Of a stretch of 64,000 nucleotides of DNA, positions 55,761-64,000 are shown one piece after another. How positions within the stretch are numbered: position 1 is the first letter of the stretch; every line of letters begins with the position of its first letter. Made by a program: the position numbers and the translations under genes. The notes below the pieces were generated by a model. The model was not told the origin of the DNA and ran no database searches. It saw only the letters and a list, made by a program, of their open reading frames with translations. The stretch is from Adiantum capillus-veneris (taxonomy: Eukaryota > Streptophyta > Polypodiopsida > Polypodiales > Pteridaceae): NCBI GenBank assembly GCA_014529385.2, contig CM043970.1, positions 68,470,567 through 68,534,566 on the forward strand. Direction: 5' to 3'.

Positions 55761-56430
55761 AGAACATTGCCAAAAAAATTCAAAGCATACCAAATTGATA
55801 TTGTAGAAGAAGGAAAGAGATTTCAAATTGGTATGTAATCTTCCTTCTCATGATGATATAATTTATTTTTATTTGGAAAAGTCTTTAATGCAATCTCTAG
55901 GTTCTCAAGTCAAGGCACAATGATGTAAAAAAACATTCTTTGGCATAGTCGGAGTCGAGCAGTCTAGCCAATAAATGAACAAGGCCTTAGTCCCAAATCT
56001 TCACGTAATTCTCTTTATTGTCTAAGGCCTTAGTTATTCTAGTTATTGCTCAAGCTGGCAGAGTTGAGCATATTTAAAGGGTGTCACTCATGCTGGTGTA
56101 GGTGAGCGAAAGAGTCAAAGTCTATGTATTTTAAGTTTGATGAAACAAAAGAGAAAAGTCCAAAAGACACTCACACATTGCATTGTGAGAATGTACACTC
56201 TAAGAATGGCAAGTGTGCACTTTGCTACAGATCTCTCTCATGTTTTTGCCTATTTTGTATGTCACAAAGTTGGAGGTGATGCCTTAATGACACACATGTT
56301 GAGAATTGGAAATATATCCATTGAACCCTTGGATGGTAGTGAGATGAAGAAAGTGATCAGTGAAGTGATTATGAAGGATCAAATTTGCATGTGTATGATG
56401 GACATCATGATGAAATCAATGATGCTATGC
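55761..56430 (+). other. Open frame 56137-56436 of unknown nature
   Basis: Met-rich 99-codon frame with no motif; the neighbouring frame reads H-C-E-N-V-H-S-K-N-G-K-C-A-L-C, which is cysteine- and histidine-rich but fits no pattern I know. Confidence 0.3.
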
Positions 56431-57349
56431 ATGTAGGTGACAATTTTGCCACGATTACAAATGAAGACAAAACAAATACTCCCATTGTAAATATCCAATT
56501 CCATTTGTAAATTAATACTAACTCTACTAACACTAACCCACTATGAAAAGTCCTATCACCTCCATTTCTCTCCTCTCTCTTTCCCCACCAACTTCTTGAT
56601 AATTCCAAGCAAAAGAAATTAGATAAATTGCTGAAAATCTAATCCAACCATGGTTAAAGGAGTAACCCTAGCCTTCAAAATTGCTATAAAAGGAGGGTGT
56701 AGCTAGCACAAAAGAGAGAGCCATAAGCAAGAGCAGTATGCTATAGCTTGAGAAGCCAAGCTCAACCTCTCTAGAAGGAGCTCTTGAGTGGAAGCTCATT
56801 GTCTTATGCATGTGCATGTGTTGTAATAGGGGATTAGCAAGGGAACTCTATGCCATTGTAAGAGAGAGAGTGATCATTCAATTGAGAGTAGGAAATCTAT
56901 CATTTCTCCTACTAGTATAAGCCCAATAATTGCTAAATCAAGGAGGGTGGATTTGGACTAAGCTTGGATACTTTGTCTCCCTTCCAACGTGAAGTAATGG
57001 ACAACAATGATGCGTAAGTGTCTTGGTGTTTTTTGTTAAGTTCTTGATAGCTTGTCTCTGGTGTTGTCATCAATCTAGCCATAAATCCCACATACTGTAA
57101 GAGGGCGACACGGTGGAGAGGACTCCCTTGGCCTTAAGACAGTGATTGGGTGGCTTTTCTTGTGATGTGTTGTGGTGAAATTTACGCAAGCTATGTTGAA
57201 CAAATACTAATCTCACTTTGATTTGTCATGATAGATTTGTAAGAAGGTATTAATGCAACAAGCACCCCCTCCCCCTTTCTCTCTCTTTCTTAAATATATA
57301 GTTGTGTTTGCTTGATCATTGCCAATACATTTTCAAAGCAGCCCGAGCA

Positions 57350-57351
<2 letters not shown>
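56431..57351 (+). other. Promoter-like region, possible LTR
   Basis: TTGCTATAAAAGGAGG at about 56682 is a good TATA context, followed by AGAGAG-rich leader-like sequence. It does not match the visible 509 bp of the 3' LTR at 63493, so it is not shown to be the 5' LTR of the gypsy element that follows. Confidence 0.4.

Positions 57352-57401
<50 letters not shown>
57352..57401. repeat. (CT)n microsatellite
   Basis: About 49 bp of CT, about 175 bp before the primer binding site of the sense gypsy element, so possibly inside its 5' LTR. Confidence 0.95.
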
Positions 57402-57403
<2 letters not shown>

Positions 57404-57578
57404 GCGTCCTAGTTCGCATCCAAAACTAGGTGGTGCCCCAAATTTGTGTAGGGTTAGGTTGCGGGTTTGTGTGTGTGTTTGTTGTTTTTTCCAACCCCAA
57501 CCCGATTGAGCAGCATGGGAGCCTAGAAGAGTGCTTGGAGGCCACTCTTCTTGTTGCCCGCCCCAGACTGCTTCAAAT

Positions 57579-57595
57579 TGGTGCCCCCACTGAGG
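57579..57595 (+). promoter_or_regulatory. Candidate primer binding site of the sense gypsy element
   Basis: TGGTGCCCCCACTGAGG lies three bases after a possible LTR end (CTTCA). It shares TGGTGCCC with the antisense gypsy element. Confidence 0.55.
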
Positions 57596-57672
57596 ACAGG
57601 CTTGTGTATGTTCTGTGAAGTCTCAATCTTTAGCATAATCAAGTAGCTTGCATGAATCACAAGAATTTGTAT

Positions 57673-57864
57673 GATCCCTTCATTCCCATTGCAAGGCAAA
57701 AGGTACACATAATTGTTAGTACTAAGTTGCAATTTCAACGAGTAATTCGTAGAATTTTAGGTTCTCTTAGGTTGGTAGAGATAAACGCATCAGTAAATCC
57801 TTTTATTTTGCCTCTCATTAGGTACGACCTTAGTTTGGACGTCTATATTTTTTTTTTGTTTTAA
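57673..57864 (+). pseudogene. Leader module 1, unknown protein
   Basis: A 63-codon stretch ends in TAA. Its last 54 residues align without a gap with module 2 (57913-58104), with 25 identities. Shared residues include L/I-x-F-Q, then E-I-x-A-S-x-N-P-x-I-L-P-L-I-x-Y, then S-x-D-V-x-I-F. It lies between the primer site and gag, where Ogre-like elements are known to carry an extra ORF. No known domain is recognised. Confidence 0.6.
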
Positions 57865-57912
57865 GAATTAGGTCATGCATAGACCATGGATAATGGCCCA
57901 GGAATATAGATT

Positions 57913-58104
57913 TTTCCCTTTCATTTCACTCCACACATTAGAGTAAACATTGCAATTAATAGAAAAATCCATTTTCAACAACGTATGGTATTCATGTTTG
58001 GTGCCCAAAGAGCAGGAGAAATTCTCGCGTCACCAAACCCTGTCATTCTACCTCTTATTGATTATCATAGGTCATTTGATGTGAATATTTTTATTTTGTT
58101 GTAA
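57913..58104 (+). pseudogene. Leader module 2, unknown protein
   Basis: It is homologous to module 1 in the same reading frame and stops at the equivalent codon. It is followed, two codons later, by the open frame that becomes gag, again in the same frame. The start of that frame (L-Q-F-R-K) may be the beginning of a third, decayed module. Confidence 0.6.
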
Positions 58105-58188
58105 AATAGATTGCAATTTAGAAAATATTATTGTGTAAATCTTTTAAAGAAAGAAAAAACAAAAACGCGTCACTTTGAAATCAATTCA

Positions 58189-58716
58189 ATGGAGAGCCAA
58201 CGCCAAATGTCTGGATATCCTCTTTTCTTTGGAGAGCCTGGAGAGGATGCAGAATTATTTCTAGCGAATTTCAAGATGTCTTGCCGTATCAAGAGGATAG
58301 AAACTGATCAAGAACGTGTAGAAATGTTTGAGGTGGTCCTTAGGAAAGATGCTAGCACTTGGTTTGACTCTTTGCCTGAGGAAGTTAAAGGGAATTACAT
58401 GGAAGTTTTGAATCGTTTCAAGAAATACTTCTTTGATCCCCAAAACACTCAGAAAGTATGGCAAGACATTGTTTCTCATAAGCAAAAAGACTTAGATGAC
58501 TACTACTTGTACAAGCAAGAGTTCCTACGTCTTTGGGCTCTATGGATACGAAATGTTTCTAACCCTGGTGATGGTGCAGAATTTCTAAAGAAGGAGAGGT
58601 TCATAGCCGGACTCTTTCCTGACCTTAAGGTAAAAGTTGAGGCGGGTGCACCTACTACTTTTGATGCAGCTGAAACTAGGTCTGCTGAGAAATATAGGAA
58701 ACTCAAGTGTGCTTAA
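58189..58716 (+). pseudogene. Gypsy Gag capsid domain of the sense element
   Basis: A 175-codon frame runs from the ATG at 58189 (M-E-S-Q-R-Q-M-S-G) to TAA. The pattern is the retrotransposon Gag domain: F-F-G-E-P-G-E-D-A, A-S-T-W-F-D-S-L-P, F-K-K-Y-F-F-D-P-Q, Y-K-Q-E-F-L-R-L-W and K-K-E-R-F-I-A-G-L. It shares its layout with the antisense element's Gag. The frame then continues one base back (-1) from 58698. The overlap is only 58698-58713 and contains no standard X-XXY-YYZ slippery heptamer, so I read it as an indel rather than programmed shifting. Confidence 0.85.
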
Positions 58717-60422
58717 GGGGAGAGGGTCCAATAGAAGGTCTTAGACCCAAAGGTAAGTCACAAGCATCAACATCGAGGGAGCTTCCTGAGGTAATGGCGG
58801 AAGTAATTGAGAAGTTAAACAAATCTTTAAGCAACCTGTCAATTCACCTTGCACAAGCTGTAGGTCCAAAGGGACACGCAAAGAAGTCTGAAGAGCGAGA
58901 TCCAAGACCTAGGAGAGTCTTGCAATGTTGGAATTGTGGAGAGTCTCGACATGGGATGTATAATTGTCCTTGGCCCCGTGGGGAGCCAGGGAGACCTAAC
59001 TTGAATTACCCAGTGATGAATGCAGGTGAAGGAACTTGTCAACAACCAAGGCTTCTACAAAGACCAAATGGACCAAGACCACCTCCACAAGGGGTAGAAG
59101 GAGTTCCACCTTTGCCAGATGCAAATGTGCATGTGGTAGAGGTGACAAACTCAAATGAGGTTGACATGGAAGCAAATGGCATTAAGCGTGGCCGAGGAAA
59201 AGGTAAAGAGAAAGAGGGTGTCCCATCACAGAGTGACCATGGACAAGGCAAGAAGGCAAAGGAGACCAAGGAAGCTAAGAGGACTCGACGTCGTATCAAT
59301 CTCCAAGACTTCCCTCTTGGACATGGTATGGCTCCATACAACCTGTTGGAAGACATGCGAGATAAGGGTCCTGATATCTCATGGCCTCAGTTTCTTGCAT
59401 TATGCCCACAAGTTAGGAGGGATTTAACAAAGGCAGTTAGCACTAGGAGAAAGGTAAAAGATAGTTTTCCTGTTGTAAAAATTGCACATGCTAAAATGAA
59501 CGAGGATATTACACCTGTGCTAGATTGTTACATAAAAGGAAAATTGGTTAGGAAAGGTCTAGTGGATGGGGGTGCACAAATTTGCATCATGACAGAAGGG
59601 CTCATGCAAAGACTAGGCATGCACATCCATGAGACACCTGAAATCAAAGTGAAAATGGCAAACAATAGCAAGGCTAGGTGCGTAGGCATTTGTAAAAATG
59701 TTTTTGTGGAGGCCTTTGGCATTAAGAAGGCAGTGGATTTCTATGTCATGTCTACCAAGGGAAATGGTTACCCATTTATCCTAGGAAGACCATGGCTAAT
59801 GAAAATGCGAGCTTTGCAGGATTGGGAGAGTGGAAAGCTAATTTTCAGGAATGACAATCACAAGAAGGTTGTCTTTGACATGAAGGAGCAACGCCAAGAG
59901 GAGCTCCATGAAGAATCATCTCGAAGTGAGACGGAAGAAGATTGGACTGAAAACACTTCAGAAGAAGAAAGTAGTGGCAGCATTACTGGAGAGGAGTCCT
60001 CCATTGAAGTCATGGGGGTAAGGTTTAAGCAAAACAACCAGGAGACCTCTTCTCGAGGTTTGGAAGAGGTAGGTTCCCAAGAGAACCAAAAGGTGGAAGA
60101 TGAAGGAATGTTAGAAGGTATGTTGTCTACAACACTTACAAAGGATGAAAGAGAGGAGTTCAAATGTGTGCTAAGGAAATTTCTGAGGCTTTTTGCTAAA
60201 GACTACACCGATGTGCGTGGAGTAGATGTTGTTCAACACAAGATTGAGTTGAAGCCAGAGGCCACACCTAAGGCTCAAAAGCTACGAAGGCTAGGAGTCA
60301 TTAAGGAGCAGGCTCTACTCAAGGAGGTAAGAAAGCTTCTAGCAGCAGGTTTCATTTATCCAGTGGAGAATTCAGAGTGGGTCTCTCCCGTTGTTGTCAC
60401 TCCTAAGAAAAACGGCAAGTAG
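58698..60422 (+). pseudogene. Zinc knuckle, linker, protease and RT start of the sense element
   Basis: An open frame of about 570 codons. The zinc knuckle C-W-N-C-G-E-S-R-H-G-M-Y-N-C is at residues 74-87 (numbered from 58707). A basic linker follows with K-R-T-R-R-R-I and D-F-P-L-G, as in the antisense element. The protease loop is V-D-G-G-A-Q-I (59565-59576), and the second protease block Y-P-F-I-L-G-R-P-W-L is about 80 residues on. A strongly acidic Ser/Glu stretch covers about residues 400-450. RT entry is K-L-R-R-L, W-V-S-P-V-V-V-T-P-K-K-N-G-K. It ends in a TAG at 60420-60422 just before the conserved R-V-C-V-D-Y-R, and a second TAG lies at 60489-60491. Confidence 0.88.
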
Positions 60423-60533
60423 AGGGTGTGTGTGGATTATCGTCCACTTAATGAGGCAACAAAAAGAGATCACTTTCCCCTCCCATTTTAGGATGAGATA
60501 CTAAATGAAGTAGCTGGTCATGAGAAGTACACT

Positions 60534-62987
60534 GTGTGTGATGGCTACTCGGGTTACTTTCAAATAGGTATTGCATTGGAGGATCAATTGAAAACAACCT
60601 TTATCACTCCTTGGGGTTGTTATGCTTTTAGAGTCATGCCATTTGGCCTGACAAATGCTCCTGCAACTTTCCAACGCTTCATGAACATGGTGTTTCAAGA
60701 ATTCTTTGGAAAGTCCATTAGGGTTTTTATTGATGATTTTTGCATTTATAGCTTAAAATCATTGCATCTACAAAGGGTAGAAGAAGGTTTAAAGAAGCTC
60801 TATGACATGGGAGGTCAACTCAACCCCGACAAGTGTCACATAGCTAAGGATGAAGTGATCTTGCTTGGTCACAAGGTTTCCTATAAAGGCATTGAGGTGG
60901 ATCCTTCAAAGGCAAAGGCTCTTATTGAGCTCCCCTCACCCAAGAATCTCAAAGAGGTCATATCATTCATTCAAAAAGTGAAGTATATGTCACGCTTTAT
61001 TCACTTAGCTTCGGAGTTGCTTCATCCTTTGCAAAAGTTGACACAACAAGTAGAATTTGCATGGTCTGATGAGCTTGAAGAGTATTTTTGTAACATTAAA
61101 GTCATTTTGTCAGAGCTACCAACACTCATGCCTCCTTGTTGGGAGTACACATTCTTTGTTAGCTCTAGTGTTGGAAGGGAAACAATTGGTGCTGTGTTGC
61201 TACAACAAGATCCCCACAGTACAAGGATGCGACCCATCTACTTTGCTAGTAGGGTCATGAATGCTTTGGAGAGAGACTACACAGAAGCAGAACTCATGAT
61301 GCTTTCTCTCATGTTTGTGGTGAGAAAGTTTAGATCCTACCTGCTACCAAAACCTTTTGTAATTCTCACTGCAGAGAGTTTGTTCCCTTGGGTGTCATCT
61401 CAAATGAATCTTAGTACTAGGATCTCAAAGTGGATTATGGAGTTGCAAGAGTTTCAATACTCCTTCAAGGTAGAAGATAGTGTGCGTGCACAATTGGCAG
61501 GGATTCTCACTTATAGGGTGCATGAAAAGGAGATTAAGGTGCCTGAAGTAAAGACCCTACCATTACCACCACCAAAAAGTATTCCTAATGCTTTTACCTT
61601 GTTCTTTGATGGAGCTTTTCGTCGAGCCACAGGAAAAGCAGGGGGAGGGCTAGTGTTGCTCAACCCAAGTGGAGAGGTGGTCATGAAAGAGAAGTTCAAT
61701 CTACCAAGTTCAGCTAGCAACAATGAAGCAGAATACGACACACTAATTCATGGTTTGAAGATGTGCATTGGCCAAGGGATACAACGCCTCATGGTAAAGA
61801 GAGATGCACTTCTCATTGTTAAACAGATTTTAGGTATTTGGGCATGCAAGAATGAAAGCTTACGGACAAAAGTTCATGCCATTCGTAGATTGTTTAATAA
61901 ATTTGAAGAAGTGCAACTATATCATAGTCCTAGGAAACAGAATGAAGATGCCGATTTACTTGCACAGCAAGTAGTTACATGTGTTGAGAAAGAAGTGCAA
62001 GTCATCATGGTGGCAGCAATTGTCAAGCAACCGAGATACCAGGGATTGGAGTCATTGACTCCCATTATTAGCTACATTTTGGAGGGCAAGTTTCCACAAG
62101 ACTTCACGAAGGCTCAGAAGAGGAGACTCATGAAGAAGGCAAGCGCATATCTCTTCCTAGAAGGCTCCCTCTATCAAAGAGGGAGGGATCAAGTATGCAG
62201 AAGAGTACTAACTATTAAGGAAATTCCATCCATTCTAAAAGGTTTGCATGAAGAAGCATGTGGTGATCATTTTGCCCAAGAATTAACTGTGAAGAAGATT
62301 TTTCTTGCGGGGTATGTTTGGCCAAGTCTGCATGTGGATATCCAACATTGGTGTAAAAGTTGTCACAATTGTCAGGTAAATGGGAATAGAAGATTGGTTT
62401 ATGGTCCAAGGCAAATCGTGCTTGCAAATGGACCGTTTGAAAAGTGGGGCATTGATGCTATGGGTCCTCTGCCTAGGACAAAAAATGGTAAACTCTACAT
62501 TCTAGTGGTTGTAGACTATATGACTAGGTGGGTGGAAGCACAAAGTGTGGCAAAGGTAAATGAGAGGACAGTGAGCAAATTCGTCTACACTCACATTTGT
62601 TGTAGATTTGGCACACCTTTGGAGATTGTTTCTGATAATGGTCCAGGGTTTAGAAAGGGATTGCTCACAGAAGTCTGTGAAGAACTTCACATTCTACATC
62701 GTCACAGTACACCCTACTATCCCCAATCAAATGGTTTGGTAGAAAAAGCTAATGGTGTCATTGCAGGCATCATTAGAAAGATGGTGAAAAACAAGACAAA
62801 GTTGTGGGATGACTTCTTGGATGGTGCCTTGTGGGCGTATCGAACCACATATAGGGAAGCCACGGAGTTCACACCATTTCACTTGGTCTATGGTCGAGAG
62901 GCTTTACAGCCAATTGAACTAAACATTCCAACAATGAGACTTCATGGCAAATCAGCACAAGATGATCAAGAAGCATGGATGGATTGA
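60534..62987 (+). pseudogene. Gypsy RT, two RNase H domains and integrase of the sense element
   Basis: An 817-codon frame. RT: V-C-D-G-Y-S-G-Y-F-Q at the start, F-I-T-P-W-G-C-Y, F-G-L-T-N-A-P-A-T-F, and the active site F-I-D-D-F (Asp 67-68). The first RNase H, about 205-290, has S-S-S where the catalytic D-A-S should be and T-A-E where T-D-H is usual. The second RNase H, about 354-480, has F-F-D-G-A (D359), N-N-E-A-E-Y (E400), K-R-D-A (D424) and E-D-A-D (D474). Integrase: H572, H579, C610, C613, then D641, D701 and E737, the D-D-35-E spacing. It ends in TGA, but the same frame continues to about 63464 with one more stop (TAA 63222-63224). Confidence 0.92.
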
Positions 62988-63464
62988 CTTCTTACCTTAG
63001 CTGAGCTTGAGTGGAAAAGAGAAGCAGCATACGAGTGCTATAAGAGGAAAGCCACACAGACAAAGGAGAAGCTTGACAAGAAACTGAAGGACAAAGGCAT
63101 CAATGAAGGAGATCTTGTGCTAAGGTATGACAATCGACTCGATAATCATTTTGATGCCAAATTTGAAACAAGATGGCAGGGGCCATACATAGTCAAGAAG
63201 GCTTTCAATTCAAGTTACTATTAACTTATGGACTTGAATGGGAAAGAGCACTCCAGGAAGGTAAACAGCTATCGCTTGAAGCCTTACTTGAGTCGCCTTC
63301 TACCAAAAGGTCTACCAGAGCAAAAGGCAACTATCCCATGTAAGTATTGTTCCATGAAGCATGAGTGTAACACAAACCAAAATTCCAAGGGGCCAAACAA
63401 TGAAGATCTTGTCAAGGACTCTGAAGCACTCTCTTTGGAAAAGATTCTTTATGATGGTACATGA
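62988..63464 (+). pseudogene. Integrase C-terminal tail of the sense element
   Basis: After TGA 62985-62987 the frame goes on: L-A-E-L-E-W-K-R-E-A, G-D-L-V-L-R-Y, T-R-W-Q-G-P-Y-I-V and, after TAA, R-K-V-N-S-Y-R-L-K-P-Y-L. This matches the tail of the antisense element's integrase (G-D-M-V-L-R-Y, W-Q-G-P-F-L-V and N-G-Y-R-L-K-K-Y). A Cys-containing end precedes the final TGA at 63462. Confidence 0.85.
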
Positions 63465-63479
63465 ATATACCATCATCCA

Positions 63480-63490
63480 GGGGGAGGGCT
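63480..63490 (+). promoter_or_regulatory. Polypurine tract of the sense gypsy element
   Basis: GGGGGAGGG lies directly before the TG that starts the 3' LTR. Confidence 0.8.
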
Positions 63491-63492
63491 AA

Positions 63493-64000
63493 TGATAGCC
63501 CTTTTTCGGTTCTTTGTAATTGCCACAGTGAGTTACCTCACCCTACCAAAATCACCCAAACACTGTGGCTATCCCTACCATTTCACTGTACATAGGCGTG
63601 TGTGAGTCACGGGACTTTTTCCATATCTTCTTAAAAAACCCTCAATTAGCTAGTCATTGGGTTAGTTGAGCCAAAAAAAAAATAAAAAAATATATAAGTA
63701 TATTATGGCCCATGCGTATGTAAATATTTCTTTGTATATAGGGCCTAAATAAAAGATTTTTCATAATTATTTTGGTATTTATTTAAATATTTCTATCTAG
63801 GTGTGTGTTATTTATGCTCTGTACATTGCCTCACCATTACCACAATTTTTCTTACCATTTTTCATACTCTTTATTCCATACAGAAATATTTTCATGTAAG
63901 CTTCTCTTATATTTGGTGTAACTCCACCCCAACAAAAATAAAAAAAAACTAGTTTTATTTATGTGTATATTTTTTCACTATTGTGATTTTTCCCTTCCTA
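63493..64000 (+). repeat. 3' LTR of the sense gypsy element, cut by the window end
   Basis: Starts TGATAGCCC and runs at least 508 bp to the end of the window. I found no match to it upstream of the primer site, so the LTR is either long or the 5' copy is lost. It has A/T-rich runs near 63670-63720. Confidence 0.75.

Noticed and set aside
56431-57578. 5' LTR of the sense gypsy element
   Set aside because: I could not match any of it to the first 508 bp of the 3' LTR at 63493, so I did not annotate it as an LTR.
58698-58713. Programmed -1 frameshift between gag and pol
   Set aside because: The overlap is only 16 bases and has no X-XXY-YYZ heptamer in the gag frame. Other stops in the element show that it is simply mutated.

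Overview
This window is transposon-dense nuclear DNA of a land plant. The evidence is several Ty1/copia and Ty3/gypsy lineages, three kinds of LINE, many (CT)n, (GA)n and (CA)n tracts, and no operons or bacterial signals. I cannot fix the species. A large-genome plant such as a fern, lycophyte, bryophyte or gymnosperm fits, but that is a guess. I found no complete host gene and no tRNA or rRNA gene.

Layout. 0-8.7 kb: LINE debris. LINE-A (RT plus a C-terminal zinc motif) ends in a (TC)n tail, and LINE-B appears as several fragments with a zf-RVT-like end. A tRNA-like, possibly SINE, head lies at 4.66 kb. 8.7-18.9 kb: mostly silent DNA with microsatellites, a 125-bp tandem repeat, an unassigned coding relic (14.4-15.0 kb), a retropepsin relic next to a likely LTR (15.7-16.6 kb), and three poly(C) tracts. 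18.9-20.8 kb: a long antisense LINE-B pseudogene. 21.1-24.8 kb: a complete non-autonomous copia element with matched LTRs, target duplication, tRNA-Met primer site and a gag-protease ORF. 25.6-26.6 kb: a second member of that LTR family, truncated. 27.0-32.0 kb: an antisense gag fragment, a copia 3' end with its LTR (28.3-29.6 kb), and an antisense gypsy gag-PR-RT relic. 32.1-35.1 kb: LINE-C, with an RRM-like ORF1, an endonuclease and RT. 36.1-43.0 kb: an antisense Tat-like gypsy element with both LTRs, inserted in a locus that is itself a tandem repeat. 45.8-51.3 kb: a very young antisense copia element with identical 143-bp LTRs and a perfect 5-bp target duplication. 51.6-57.3 kb: relics, a minisatellite and unassigned ORFs. 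57.6-64.0 kb: a sense Tat-like gypsy element with two RNase H domains, whose 3' LTR runs off the window.

How the parts relate. Nearly everything encodes or once encoded retrotransposition: Gag packages RNA, the protease matures it, RT and RNase H copy it, and integrase inserts it; LINEs use endonuclease and RT for target-primed copying. All the elements are disabled by stops or frameshifts, including the young copia.

The observations I rate highest are these: two homologous ~54-residue modules in the leader of the sense gypsy element; a D-G-G-A protease motif in three separate gypsy elements; loss of the catalytic positions in the first RNase H with retention in the second; a gag-protease-only copia element; a young copia element that already carries three lesions; and a tandem-repeat host locus split by a gypsy insertion. 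I see no convincing new enzyme system.
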